A stretch of DNA of 64,000 nt from Bryobacterales bacterium (GCA_016716385.1 JADJWL010000018.1:1-64000), one strand, 5' to 3'; positions 1 through 9,905 are shown, counted from the stretch's first letter. Numbers and translations: made by a program. Notes: generated by a model not told the origin, from the letters alone.

Positions 1-366
1 ACGGACCTGCACCAGAGCAGCATGAACGCCGGCATGAAGGACATGCTGAACGTGATGTCGAAGATTCTGAACCAGGGGCTGCCGCTCTACGAAGTGATCC
101 GGCGTTCGACGATCGCCCCGGCGATGCAGATCAAGCGCCCACAGCACGGGCACCTCACCGAAGGCGCCGAGGCGGACATCGCGGTGTTGCGGGTGGACAA
201 GGGCAAGTACGGGTTCCTGGATTCGCGCGGTGCGCGTTTCGACGGAACGCAGTTTCTGGTGGGGGAGTTGACGGTGCGCGCCGGCCAGGTGGTCTGGGAC
301 CTGAACGGCCGCGCGGGTGTTCCGTGGAAAGAGTTCTACCAGCAAGACCGCCGCACCAGCCGGTAA
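1..366 (+). CDS. Amidohydrolase family protein, C-terminal fragment
   Basis: The open frame runs in from the window edge, so only the last 121 codons are present and the ATG at 22 is not the real start. The fragment has the closing part of an amidohydrolase barrel: a conserved HQSSMNAGM stretch, then a helix with STIAPAMQI (entry to the typical T.xPA segment), then the small beta-sandwich return, GHLTEGAEADIAVLRVDKG, where these enzymes typically read G.l..G..ADi.v. The C-terminal strand ends with a typical V.aGqVVWD motif. The family comprises metal-dependent hydrolases such as dihydroorotase-like and enamidase-like deacetylases; the metal ligands lie upstream and cannot be checked. Substrate is unknown. 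It ends 57 bp before the GyrI-like gene on the same strand. Confidence 0.8.
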   Translation, partial: TDLHQSSMNAGMKDMLNVMSKILNQGLPLYEVIRRSTIAPAMQIKRPQHGHLTEGAEADIAVLRVDKGKYGFLDSRGARFDGTQFLVGELTVRAGQVVWDLNGRAGVPWKEFYQQDRRTSR

Positions 367-423
367 CGGCGAAAAAGGGGTGAGCCCGGCACGAACCTGC
401 CTGAGACGTCGTCAGGAGCACTT

Positions 424-1065
424 GTGCAGAAGATCGATCTCAAGAAAGAACTGAAGCATCTCTACCAGCCATCCGCGAGGGAAGTCGTTCAGGTGGAAGT
501 ACCAGCGTTCCAGTTCCTCATGATCGACGGCGAAGGTGATCCCAACACATCGCGAACGTACGCAGAGGCGGTCGAAGCGCTGTTCTCCGTTTCCTACACG
601 GCGAAGTTCATGGTGAAGAAGGGAGCGCGAGGAATCGACTATGTCGTCATGCCTCTTGAAGGCCTCTGGTGGTCTGACGACATGTCAGCCTTCATCACCA
701 ACGACAGGTCACAGTGGAAATGGACGATGATGATCGTGCAGCCGGAGTTCGTGGAAGTGGAAGTGATCGAATCCGCGATTACCGAAGTGCGGCGAAAGAG
801 ACAGTTGTCCGCGGTGGACCGGCTCAGGATCGAGAGCTTCACGGAGGGGCTGGCTGCCCAGACGCTTCACATCGGACCGTTTAGCGAAGAAGGCGCAACG
901 ATCCAGAGAGTTCATGATTTCATCCATGCGCGGTCCGAACTCGCCGGAAAGCACCACGAAGTGTATCTGAGTGACATCCGCCGTGCCGATCCGGCCCGAT
1001 GGAAGACGATCATCCGCCAGCCGATGGAACAAGCCCGTTCCAAGCCTATTCGTCGCGCACCGTGA
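424..1065 (+). CDS. GyrI-like domain protein (small-molecule-binding fold)
   Basis: A 213-residue protein matching the stand-alone GyrI-like (SHV/BmrR C-terminal type) family. It starts with the family N-terminus KIDLKKELKHLYQPS, followed by VEVPAFQFLMIDGEGDPN, which is the typical 'v.vP...yl.i.G.G.P' signature, then FSVSYTAKFMVKK and the LEGLWW motif. Stand-alone members are thought to bind small cytotoxic or amphipathic ligands, and some hydrolyse cyclopropanoids; no function is proven here. The start is GTG at 424 because an AGGAG lies at 414-418, five bases upstream, and it gives the family N-terminus. The last 20 bp overlap the tail of the convergent gene that ends at 1046. No signal peptide, so probably cytoplasmic. 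Confidence 0.85.
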   Translation: MQKIDLKKELKHLYQPSAREVVQVEVPAFQFLMIDGEGDPNTSRTYAEAVEALFSVSYTAKFMVKKGARGIDYVVMPLEGLWWSDDMSAFITNDRSQWKWTMMIVQPEFVEVEVIESAITEVRRKRQLSAVDRLRIESFTEGLAAQTLHIGPFSEEGATIQRVHDFIHARSELAGKHHEVYLSDIRRADPARWKTIIRQPMEQARSKPIRRAP

Positions 1066-2767
1066 GCGTGTTGAAATCGAGCACGCGGCGCATCGTGCCG
1101 TGACGCAGTTCCAGCATCCGGCTCCCGCGCTCAGCCTTGAGGAACGGGCCGTCGAACAGCTTCCACGACGAGAAGTCGCGCGGCGCGCCATAGGTGCAAT
1201 GCATCTCCGCTCCGCGCAGCGTGCGGAAGCGAACCGACGGCGTGGGTTCCAGCCGGACCTCGAGCGGCAGCCGCGTCACGGCCGCGCGAAACGCATCGAG
1301 CGAACGGAATTCGCGCGCCGAGGCCACCTGCACGATCGCGCCGTTCTTCAGATGCGGGCTGAACAGGCGCCGGCCGCCGCCTTCAATCGGCTTCCAGGAA
1401 TAGGGCGCCAGCGGGCGATAGGCGATCCAGGCGTCGCCGCCGCGGGCGAAGATCCAGCCGGAGGGATCCTCGGTGACCATCGTCAGGTCCTTCGAGAAGA
1501 AGCCGTTGATGTGCGGAAAGCGCGCGCCGGGCGCAATGTCGTAGAGCGCGATGACCGTGTCGCGGTCCTGGAAGATCTGCTCGTAGGGCGAGCCACCCAG
1601 CAGCTTGTCCGGAGAATCGTACGATTTCTTCGACCGGTACACGACTTCGGTCGCTGAGTCGGGCGCGAAGGTGAAATAGGCCTGCAGCTCAAGCAGCCCT
1701 GAGTAGGGATGCAGCGTGAACAGGGTGTTGTGGACTCCGCGCGGGTCGGCCACGCGCCAGGTGACGTCCCAGGAGTGCTGCTGCACGGGCTGCAGCAGGC
1801 CGCCCTGGTCTGAGCCGACTACGTAGTCGTGGCGCAGATAAGTGGTTTTGTACACATCGCCGTTGCGCTCCTCGTGGAAGCGCCAGCGGTGGCGGGTGCG
1901 TTTGGTTTCCTTGTGCAGCACGCCGTCGGGGCGGTCCTTCGCGATGCGCTGCAGGATCTCGGGCGGCTGGTAGGAGGAAGCCAGCACGTAGTACAACGGA
2001 TACCCGCCGTAGCCGGGCGTGTGGTAGCCGAGACCGAACAGCAGCCAGCCGAAGTCCGAGCTGACCCCGGCCCATTTCTCCACCACCTGGCGGTCGTCGG
2101 TGCGCGCGTGCGAACCGGCGTAGATGCCCTCGATCTGCTCGGCGGCGTAGTCGGCGATGATGTAGTCCAGCATCATCCGCGCCTTCTTGCGAATGATCGG
2201 ATCCTCGGCCCACTCGGCGAGGTAAGACATAGGCAGCAGGAACACGCCGATGTAGTGCGTGCAGTCGTACTCGCCCTGCCCGCGCCGCGTGGTCATGTCC
2301 ACCCACCAGTGGATCCACTCCTCGCTCTCCTTGAAGTTCTCCGCCGAGGACTTGCCGTTGAACCACGCCTCTCCGGGCTGATCGGGCCACATCTGCGCCA
2401 TCAGGTACATGCTGGTGTAGTAGAGCAGCCAGTGGTTCTCCGTGTCGCCGCGGAACGGCATGTAGGTGCGCCATGCCTCGCGCAACGCCTGCCAGGCCTC
2501 GGGCGAGAGCTGGTCCCGGCCCGTGTAGGCGACCGCGGTCACCGGGAACATCCAGAACATGTCGCCCGTGGGCCCGGCTTTCAGGATCTCAATGAGGCGG
2601 CGCGAGCACCACTCAGGATCCTCTTTCAGCCGCAGCTTGGCGGCGATGGTTCCGTAACCCGCGGTTTCGAGCGAAGCCGGCCGCGCATGATGCTGGATGA
2701 TTTCGCGGGCGCGCGCGGGGTAGTCGGGCGGCGCCGCGAGCAGAAAAGCGAACAACAGGGGGATCAT
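1046..2767 (-). CDS. Exported protein of unknown function, toroid-type enzyme-like
   Basis: The protein has 573 residues from the ATG at 2767. That start overlaps the stop of the upstream gene as ATGA and is followed at once by a signal peptide (MIPLLFAFLLAAPPDYPARA). Longer upstream codons in the same frame are antisense to the Asp-box gene and were discarded. The first ~300 residues are rich in helices and aromatic residues (WMFPVTAVAY, HWLLYYTSMYLMAQMW, YDCTHYIGVFLLPMSYLAEWAED), and the C-terminal ~270 residues are beta-rich. That layout resembles alpha/alpha-toroid glycoside hydrolases or heparinase-type lyases, but I recognise no catalytic signature and do not assign a reaction. It is co-transcribed with the propeller protein at 2764-3750. 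Confidence 0.75.
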   Translation of the reverse strand: MIPLLFAFLLAAPPDYPARAREIIQHHARPASLETAGYGTIAAKLRLKEDPEWCSRRLIEILKAGPTGDMFWMFPVTAVAYTGRDQLSPEAWQALREAWRTYMPFRGDTENHWLLYYTSMYLMAQMWPDQPGEAWFNGKSSAENFKESEEWIHWWVDMTTRRGQGEYDCTHYIGVFLLPMSYLAEWAEDPIIRKKARMMLDYIIADYAAEQIEGIYAGSHARTDDRQVVEKWAGVSSDFGWLLFGLGYHTPGYGGYPLYYVLASSYQPPEILQRIAKDRPDGVLHKETKRTRHRWRFHEERNGDVYKTTYLRHDYVVGSDQGGLLQPVQQHSWDVTWRVADPRGVHNTLFTLHPYSGLLELQAYFTFAPDSATEVVYRSKKSYDSPDKLLGGSPYEQIFQDRDTVIALYDIAPGARFPHINGFFSKDLTMVTEDPSGWIFARGGDAWIAYRPLAPYSWKPIEGGGRRLFSPHLKNGAIVQVASAREFRSLDAFRAAVTRLPLEVRLEPTPSVRFRTLRGAEMHCTYGAPRDFSSWKLFDGPFLKAERGSRMLELRHGTMRRVLDFNTLTVRDE

Positions 2768-3750
2768 CGGGCGGCCTCCGGGAAGAAGTGCAGACGGTAG
2801 ATGACGGCGCCGTCGAAGCCAGCGTTGCGCCACGTGCGCCCGGCGTCCTCGGAGACGTACAGCGCCTCCTCGTGTACGTTCGCGTAGAGCCGGCCGGGGC
2901 GGCCCGGGTCGAAGGTCACGCTCCAGATGTCCCAACGGGGCAGTCCCTGGCCGCGGCGCTCCCAAGTCTTGCCGTTGTCCTCACTCACGAGGACACCGGT
3001 GCCCCAGCCGGCCAGCGCGATGCGCCCGGGCTGGGCCGGGTCGAAGGCGATGTCATAGAGGTTCCGTTCGACGGCCACATCGCCGGCGGCTTCCCACGTC
3101 CGCCCGCCGTCGGTGGAACGCAGCAGGCCCGCCATCTGGGTCCCCGCCAACCATTCCTGCGGCCGGTGCGGCGACTGCGCCACGCGCCGGACCTGAATCC
3201 CTTCGGCGCCCGTCCGGCGCCACGAGGCCCCGCCGTCCTCGGTCAGAAACACGCCGTTCACGCATCCGGCGACGACACGGCCCGCGCGCGCGCGATCGGC
3301 CTGGATCGTCTCGCAGTATTTCCCGTCGATGCCTTGGTCGGCCGGCTGCCAGGTCGCGCCGCCGTCGGTGGTCCTGTGGATGCCCGCGGTGTGGGTGAAG
3401 TACACCGTGCCGGGCGCGTTCGGGTCCACGGTGACATCGCGCAGTTCGGTCACATCCCAGCCGGTGGTGATGCGCCATGTGCGGCCGCCATCCGTGGCGC
3501 GGATCAGGCCGTTGCCGGCGGCGAGATAGAGCACGGAGGGATCGCGCCGGTCATAATCGGCGGCCAGGATCATCGGGTGGACGAACCCGAGTTGTTCCAC
3601 CCCTTGCGTCTCGTCGAGACGGATCAACCCGCTGGCTGCGAGCTTCGCGCCGGTCACCCATGACTTGGCGTTCACCACACACGCGTGCAGGTTGTGCCGC
3701 GTCTGCCCCGACGCCCCCGCCGCCAACAGAAGAACCAGCATCCATCGCAT
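2764..3750 (-). CDS. Exported Asp-box (BNR) beta-propeller protein
   Basis: A 328-residue protein with at least five Asp-box signatures of the form S/T.DGG.TW: RATDGGRTW, RTTDGGATW, LTEDGGASW, RSTDGGRTW, VSEDNGKTW and VSEDAGRTW. These mark the blades of a sialidase, sortilin (VPS10) or Ycf48-like propeller. The fold usually binds glycans or proteins; no sialidase arginine triad is visible, so enzymatic activity is not claimed. The start ATG at 3750 was preferred over the codon at 3789 because it leads directly into a signal peptide (MRWMLVLLLAAGASGQ). A TATAGT hexamer lies at 3760-3765, nine bases upstream, with no ribosome-binding site. The gene is the first of a two-gene unit with the overlapping enzyme-like gene. 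Confidence 0.85.
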   Translation of the reverse strand: MRWMLVLLLAAGASGQTRHNLHACVVNAKSWVTGAKLAASGLIRLDETQGVEQLGFVHPMILAADYDRRDPSVLYLAAGNGLIRATDGGRTWRITTGWDVTELRDVTVDPNAPGTVYFTHTAGIHRTTDGGATWQPADQGIDGKYCETIQADRARAGRVVAGCVNGVFLTEDGGASWRRTGAEGIQVRRVAQSPHRPQEWLAGTQMAGLLRSTDGGRTWEAAGDVAVERNLYDIAFDPAQPGRIALAGWGTGVLVSEDNGKTWERRGQGLPRWDIWSVTFDPGRPGRLYANVHEEALYVSEDAGRTWRNAGFDGAVIYRLHFFPEAAR

Positions 3751-3843
3751 GACTGGACCACTATACTCCACGTGCGGTGGCCCATCCATGTGGTGGCGGC
3801 GGAGTCGACCGAATGGGTCTGGACGTTTCGGCGGAACCGGTGC

Positions 3844-4959
3844 TCAGGCGTCGATCAAGCGCAACGAAGCCTCTCCAACCCGCTGGCCATTCACCTGCAG
3901 TTCGATGCGATGGCGTCCGGAGTGAAGGGTCCGGATGGTTGCCGGTTGAAAGCGGTGCTTCTTTTCCAGGGTTGCCTTCGCACCCACGGCAAGTTCGAGG
4001 GTGGTCCACTTGAAGGTCTTGGCGGAGAGGCGGCCGGAGGGGCGCGCAAAGTGCACAATGTAGTCGACCGCGAGGCGGCGCCGCTCGCCGTCGCGGTTGC
4101 GAATCGTCGCGACAATCGTCGCTGACCCGCCGATGGCCAGGCGCTCGGGCGAAACGGACAAGGACGCCTCGACCAGCGCCTTGGAGGAAAACCCAAGAAG
4201 CTCCAGCGCCTCGGGATCACCGGTCCTGATCAAGGTGCGCAATCCGTGGCGGATCAGCCAGAGCCGTTCCGGCGATGCGCTTTCGATCCAGCAGCGGCAG
4301 CGCCCGAGGACCTGCGCGGGATGGTCTTTGGCGATGTCGTTGAGGTGATTGGCCACGGATTTGCGAACGTAGAGGGAGGGATCGTCTTTGAGCGCGTCGA
4401 GGATCGGCCAGCAGGGCGAGGGGTCGGCAATCAGCGCATGCAGCCGCTTGCCCCAGGGAAGCCGGGGCCGGGTACCTTCCGAGCACCACCGGCGCACGTG
4501 ATGATTGGTGTGCCGGGTCAGCCCCAGCAGCCGTCGGAACGTTTTCTCCGGATAGGCTTCGAGGAAGGGTCGGACCGCGAATTCGGAGCTGAACCGCATC
4601 GTCAGCTCGGTCATGGCAGCCATGGATTCGTCAAAGCATGGAAGCCCGTGGTCGGCGATCCACTGTCCGACCGGCCATTGGAGCCAGCCGTTGGCTACCT
4701 GATCGTCTGGAAGGACTGGGGGCAGACTGCGGGTGAGGATATCGAGGGCGCCGGCGGTCTCCTCCGGCAGGGCGGTTGTCAGCGCATCGGCAAATTGCCG
4801 GACCCTGCCTTGAAACTCCAGGGCATCGAGATTTCGCGTGGCGTTCCGGATGTAGTCGCGGGCGGGAAACTCCGGCCAGGCACGGGAGATTTGGGCGGCG
4901 AGCCTCCGGGCCGCCTCGCGGTCGAACCAGTCCTTGAATGGCTTGCGCTCCGTGGGCAT
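3844..4959 (-). CDS. DNA alkylation repair protein, AlkC-like glycosylase with C-terminal Ig-like domain
   Basis: A 371-residue cytoplasmic protein. Residues ~1-250 are HEAT-like helical repeats with the AlkC/AlkD signatures FLEAYPEKTFRRLLGLTRH, NHHVRRWCSEGTRPRLPW and DPSLYVRKSVANHLNDIAKDHP. Enzymes of this superfamily excise N3- and N7-alkylated purines without flipping the base. Residues ~265-371 form a beta-rich module (SPERLAIGGSATIVATIRN ... HRIELQVNGQ) that fits the immunoglobulin-like domain described for AlkC proteins. The start ATG at 4959 gives the family N-terminus. About 200 codons of the same frame lie upstream and are antisense to the DUF1501 gene, so they were rejected. A TATCAT hexamer lies six bases before the start and there is no Shine-Dalgarno sequence. 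The gene stands alone. Confidence 0.85.
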   Translation of the reverse strand: MPTERKPFKDWFDREAARRLAAQISRAWPEFPARDYIRNATRNLDALEFQGRVRQFADALTTALPEETAGALDILTRSLPPVLPDDQVANGWLQWPVGQWIADHGLPCFDESMAAMTELTMRFSSEFAVRPFLEAYPEKTFRRLLGLTRHTNHHVRRWCSEGTRPRLPWGKRLHALIADPSPCWPILDALKDDPSLYVRKSVANHLNDIAKDHPAQVLGRCRCWIESASPERLWLIRHGLRTLIRTGDPEALELLGFSSKALVEASLSVSPERLAIGGSATIVATIRNRDGERRRLAVDYIVHFARPSGRLSAKTFKWTTLELAVGAKATLEKKHRFQPATIRTLHSGRHRIELQVNGQRVGEASLRLIDA

Positions 4960-5039
4960 GGAGGGATGATAGCTCTGTCGCGATCTGGTTGAAAAGCGAG
5001 GTGGATCGATCCTAACCGATACATTTCGGGGAGAGAACC

Positions 5040-6431
5040 TTACCCCACCAAGCCCCGCAGCACGTCGCCGTGCACATCCGTCAGACTCATGTCCCGGCCG
5101 CCGAAGCGGAACGTCAGCCGGCGATGGTCCAGGCCGAGCTGGTGGAGGATGGTGGCGTGAACATCGTGCACCGTGACGGGCGACTCCGCGACCGAATTTC
5201 CGAAATCGTCGGTCGACCCGTACACCGTTCCGGTGCGGAAGCCGCCGCCGGCGGCGAAGATGGTGTAGCCGTCGACGTGGTGGTCGCGGCCGGCTTTCTC
5301 CTGGATCTTCGGCGTGTGCGGCGTGCGGCCCATCTCTCCGGCCCACAACACAATCGTCGACTCCAATAAGCCGCGCTGCTTCAGGTCCGCGATCAGGGCG
5401 GCGACTCCCTGGTCGGTGATGCGGGCGTTTTCTTCGTGGTATTTCTTCAGTTCCGAGTGCTGGTCCCAGGGCGAATTGTTTGGGTGCGTCAGAGGGCACG
5501 TAATCTCGACGAAGCGGACCCCGGCTTCCACCAGGCGGCGCGCGCGCAGGCATTGCAGACTGTAGTGGCGCTGGTAGTCGTCGGGGCTGTCCGCGCCGTA
5601 GAGGCGCAGCGTGGCGGCGGACTCCTTGCCGATGTCCGCCAGCTCCGGGATCGCGGTTTGCAGCCGGAACGCCGTCTCGTAGTTCCGGATGGCCGATTCG
5701 ACCGCGTCGCCGCCGCCGGCCGCGGCGAACTCGCGGTCCTGGGCGTCAAGCAAAGCCAGTTTGCGGCGCTGCGCCGCTTCGGTGTTCCACGGCGCGATGT
5801 TGTCCATCGGGACGCCCCGGGCCCGAACCGTGGTGGCGGAGTGCGCGGCCGGCAGGAAGGCGCTGGCGAAATTCTCGAAGCCTCCGTTCGGAATCCAGTC
5901 GTTGTTCAGCAAGACGTAGTTCGGCAGGTTGTCCCGCTCGGAGCCGAGGCCGTAGGACACCCAGGAGCCGAAGCTAGGCGCCATGCCCGTCACGCGGCCG
6001 GTGTGCAGCAGCAGGTTCTGCTGGCCATGCAGCGGCTGCTGGCCCACCATGGAGCGGATGACGCACAACTCGTCGGCGACTCCGGCGATGTGCGGGAGCA
6101 GGTCGCTCACCCAGAGTCCGCTGCGGCCGCGCTGCCGGAATTCCCAGGGGCTGCCGAACCAGACGCGGTCGGCCGTGGATTGCGATTTCACCGAGACGGC
6201 GGCCTCGCCGATGGCTTCGCCCTGGCGGCGCTTCAACTCGGGCTTGGGGTCGAAGGTGTCGACGTGGCTCGGCCCGCCGTCCATGAAGCAGAAGATGACG
6301 GCCTTGGCCTTGGCCGGATGGTGGGCGGCGCGCTGTTCGGCGGCGCACAGCGCGGAGAAGGCGAGCATCCCGAAGCCGTTGGCGGCCGTGGACAGCCACC
6401 GGCGGCGGGACAGGCTTCGATCAACGGACAT
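5040..6431 (-). CDS. DUF1501 domain-containing protein (sulfatase-fold, exported)
   Basis: A 463-residue DUF1501 protein. It begins with a twin-arginine-like export signal (SLSRRRWLSTAANGFGMLAFSA). It then has AVIFCFMDGGPSHVDTFDPKP, the family's metal-site region, and ends with the conserved LTFRFGGRDMSLTDVHGDVLR block. The family is related to the alkaline phosphatase/sulfatase fold and is almost always encoded next to PSCyt/DUF1549/DUF1553 cytochromes, as here; the reaction is unknown. The start ATG at 6431 lies 11 bp inside the true 3' end of the cytochrome gene (stop at 6421-6423), so the two are likely translationally coupled. A second pair of the same type occurs at 55746-59829. Confidence 0.93.
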   Translation of the reverse strand: MSVDRSLSRRRWLSTAANGFGMLAFSALCAAEQRAAHHPAKAKAVIFCFMDGGPSHVDTFDPKPELKRRQGEAIGEAAVSVKSQSTADRVWFGSPWEFRQRGRSGLWVSDLLPHIAGVADELCVIRSMVGQQPLHGQQNLLLHTGRVTGMAPSFGSWVSYGLGSERDNLPNYVLLNNDWIPNGGFENFASAFLPAAHSATTVRARGVPMDNIAPWNTEAAQRRKLALLDAQDREFAAAGGGDAVESAIRNYETAFRLQTAIPELADIGKESAATLRLYGADSPDDYQRHYSLQCLRARRLVEAGVRFVEITCPLTHPNNSPWDQHSELKKYHEENARITDQGVAALIADLKQRGLLESTIVLWAGEMGRTPHTPKIQEKAGRDHHVDGYTIFAAGGGFRTGTVYGSTDDFGNSVAESPVTVHDVHATILHQLGLDHRRLTFRFGGRDMSLTDVHGDVLRGLVG

Positions 6432-9400
6432 AGAGGAACTCCTTCAGGTTGAACACGGCGTGGGCGAGGTCCTTCCAGACGGGAAGGGAGGTCATGAGAG
6501 CGGCTTCGTCCCCGTAGAGCGCGGCGGAGATCAAAAGCCGAGGTGCTCCAGCGGTCGAGCTCGGCGGCTTCGGGGTTGCGCCCGAGCGCAGCGCGGAACA
6601 TGGCGGCGGTCCGCTCGCCGGGAGAGCGGTGGGGCATTTCGATGAGCCGCTTCGCCCAAAATTCGGCCTGGTCCGCGACGAAGGGGTCGTTCAGCAGGGC
6701 GAGCGCCTGGGCGGGCACGTTCGTGAGGTCGCGGCGGCCGGTGGGGATCTTGGGGCTTGGCTGGTTGAACACGGCGAGGAATTTCGGAGGCTCCATGATG
6801 GTCATCTTGACGTAGAGGGACCGGCGGCCCAAGCCGTCGAGCGGCCCGGAGAACAGGCGCTTTTCGGGATCCTCGCTCGTGCGGTAGGGATCGACGGGAG
6901 GCCCGTAAATGCGCCGGTCGAGCCGGCCGGACACTGCGAGGATGCTGTCGCGGATCGCCTCGGCTTCTAGGCGGCGTAGCGGATAGTGATGCCAGAGGCG
7001 GTTGCGCGGATCGGTTTGCGCGGCCTCGACGGACGGGCGTCCGGACTGGCGGAAGGTCTGGCTCAGCACGAAGGCGCGCACTGTATGCTTTACGGACCAG
7101 CCCGACTGGATGAACTCATCGGCGAGGAAGTCGAGCAGTTCGGGGTGCGAGGGACGCTCGCCAAGGTGGCCGAAGTCGTCGGGCGTGGCTACGAGTCCGG
7201 TGCCGAACACCCAGTGCCAGAGGCGGTTCACGAAAACGCGCGCGGTGAGTGGATTGTCCGGGGCGGCGACGCTCCGGGCGAGGGCGAGCCTGCCGCTGCC
7301 GGGCTCGTTGCCGGCGCCGCCCTTGTCGAGGGCGGAGAGGACGCCGCGCGGCACGGGGTCGCCGAGATCTTCGTAGACGCCGCGGCGGTTGACGCGGTAG
7401 TCGGCGCCGGGGCCGGTGTCGCGCATGCCGTTCACGGTTTCGGGCACGGGCAGGTCGCGCTCGGCGCGGCGGTAGGCGGCGACGGCGTCCCGCAGCGGCG
7501 CGGCGTCCGCCCGGTTCGGCAGCAGGCGGCGTTCGAGCATCCAGTTGAGCAGCCAGACGTCTTCGGCGGTGGCGGAGCCGGCGGCCCAGCGTTCCACGGA
7601 CGCCTGCAGCCACCGGCCGACGCGGGCGGCCGCCTCGCGGCGGGTCGCCGGAGCCGGGCCGTCGAACAGGCCGGAGAAGCGCGCGAGTTCGTCGGCGGGC
7701 GGCTTCTCTGTGTCGTGCAGGACGGCGCGGGCGATGCCGAACCAGCTTCGCGGATCGGCGGCCTGCTCGTCGGTGCACTTGCCGCCGAGTCCGACGCGCG
7801 GGGGGAAGTTGGGGTTCGACGTCTTGGTGGCAAGTTCCGCGTAGATGCGGGTCTCGGCCCTCTCGACCTGTGTCCGCGGGCGGTTGCCCTTTTCGTAGCC
7901 GATGGCCGAGAGCGTGACCCAGTGCGACTTGCGGTCGCGGAGGTAGCCCTGGCGCTCGGTGAGGAACGCGTTGTCGATCACGAGGCGGCGCGCGGCGAAG
8001 TCGCCGCCGCTGACTTCGAGGCTGATCCAGCGCTTGCCGAGACTGTCGATGTCAGGCGTCCGCAGCGCGCCGTTCAGGCGGGGCGAGAGCGTGTTCGTGA
8101 ATAGACCGGCAGGCAGGACCACGCTAACGGCTTCGTCTCCTTCGGTCGCCAAGGCGATGTCGCCGGCGCGCGCGGCTCCGTGCCGCAGCCCGACGCCGTC
8201 GGCGGACCAGCCTTCGGGCACTTGGCCGGTGCGAAGGTCGGCGAAGGGCTGGTAGTTGCGCCGGTTGGCGGCTGTGCGTTCCCGGGCGGTGTCAGCGATG
8301 CGCTGAGCGGTTTCGGTCCAGCGGCGGCTGAGATCGGGCGTGTGGCTCACGGCGAACCACGGCCACAGCGGATCTTCGATCGGAACCGCGGCCACGTCGA
8401 TACAGAGCGCCTCTTGCCAGGCGGCAAGCTGGTGCGCGTCGAGCGTTCCGGTTTCGACCGTCTCGCCGTTGAGCGCGGCCTGCGCGGCTTCGAGGTGCCG
8501 GCCGAAGTCGTGTGCGGCGGCGCGCCAGAGAGGCGTGAGCGCATCGCGGACGCCCTGCTTCAGGTCCACCAGCCGGGCGCGCTCGGCCTGACCGCGCTCC
8601 GGAGTGTCGAGCGTGTTGGACACCCAGCGCGCGCTCATGAACGAGCCGGCCAGGGAATAGTAGTCCTGCTGGGTGACAGCGTCGAGCTTGTGGTCGTGAC
8701 AGCGGGCGCAGGCGACGGTGGTGGCGAGGAAGGCCTTGGAAAAGGCGTCCACCTTGTTGTTCAGCATCTCCTGGTGGATGCCGTTGAACTGGAGGCTGTC
8801 GCCGTGCCGTTTCTCGCCCAGCTGGAAGAACATCGGCCCGATGAGGGACTCGTTGATGCCGGCGTCGCGGTCGATGCGCGGGCTAGGCAGCAGGTCGCCC
8901 GCGATCTGTTCGCGGACAAGCTGGTCGAAAGGGGTGTCGCGGTTGAAGGCGCGGATGAGGTAATCGCGATAGCGCCAGGCGCCCTTGGCGGGGATGTCCC
9001 ACTCGTAGCCGTAGGTGTCGCTGTAGCGCACCACGTCCATCCAGTGGCGGGCGAACCGCTCGCCGAAGTGGGGGGACTCGAGCAGGCGGCTGACGGCGCG
9101 CTCATAGGCTTTCGGGTCTGGATCGTTGACGAAGGCGTCCACCTCAGCGGGATCGGGGGGCAGACCGGTGAGGACGAAGTGCAGGCGGCGGAAGAGGACC
9201 GCGCGGGCGGCAGGTGGCGCCGGGCGCAAGCCTTCCGATTCGAGGCGATGCAGGATGAAACGGTCGAGGGGCTGACGCGCCCACTGGGTGTCGCGAACGG
9301 GAGGCGGTTCGGGCCGACGGACCGGCTGGAGGCTCCACCATTGCTTGCGCTCGGCGAACACCTCGCTCCATGGGCGTTCGGGATGGGAGTTGGCGCCGCG

Positions 9401-9781
9401 GGGGGCGGTGCGCGGGTCGGGTGCGCCGGCGGCAATCCACTGCACGAACGCGGCGATGGTCTCGTCCGGAAGTTTGGCGGCGCCGAGCGGCATGGGCGCG
9501 ATGCCGGGCTCGTGCCGCATGGCCTTCAGAAGCAGGCTTGCGTCCGGACGCCCTGGAACGACGGCGGGGCCGTGCTTGCCGCCCGTTTCCCAGCCGCCGC
9601 GGAGGTCGAGGCGGAGTCCTCCCTGGCCGCGCTCACCCTGGTGGCAGGCGATGCAGTGCCGCTCGAGGACGGGCCGGATCGTGGTTTCGAACCGTTCCAT
9701 GCCGGCGTCCTGAGCGCTGAGGCCGGCCGCTGCGAGCAGCCAGGCGAGTCCTGCGGCGGCATTCCACCCTGCGTGGGCCAT
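6421..9781 (-). CDS. PSCyt1/DUF1549/DUF1553 cytochrome-like protein, frameshifted near the 3' end
   Basis: A large exported protein. It has a signal peptide, a PSCyt1 c-type haem motif CIACH at residues 43-47, then DUF1549 (LDRFILHRLESEGLRPAP, LTGLPPDPAEVDAFVND, a second cysteine motif CARCHDH) and DUF1553 (VNRLWHWVFGTGLV, DFGHLGERPSHPELLDFL). The uninterrupted frame runs on to 6233 and ends in 63 nonsense residues overlapping the DUF1501 gene. Removing one base from the AAAA run at 6533-6536 restores the expected family ending WKDLAHAVFNLKEFLYVR and a stop at 6421-6423, giving 1119 residues. This is either a true frameshift or a sequence error. A TATAAT box at 9792-9797 lies ten bases before the ATG. 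Confidence 0.88.
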
Positions 9782-9791
9782 CGTGGACCCG

Positions 9792-9797
9792 ATTATA
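9792..9797 (-). promoter_or_regulatory. Consensus -10 box (TATAAT) of the PSCyt1/DUF1553-DUF1501 unit
   Basis: A perfect TATAAT on the minus strand ends ten bases before the ATG at 9781. Transcription would start about four bases before the start codon. No clear -35 is visible at 17 bp spacing. Confidence 0.5.
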
Positions 9798-9905
9798 TCG
9801 TGGCCGGGTTTCGTGCGTGCCTCGAGTCAGTGCCCGCCCGCAGTCCTCTCTCCAGCGCAACGAGCGGGAGATCTCTCCTTTGCGGCGACGCGGGTCCGAA
9901 TCGCA

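Noticed and set aside
4960..5553. 198-codon N-terminal extension of the AlkC-like gene
   Set aside because: It is Pro/Arg-rich, overlaps the DUF1501 coding region in another frame, and the ATG at 4959 gives the family N-terminus.
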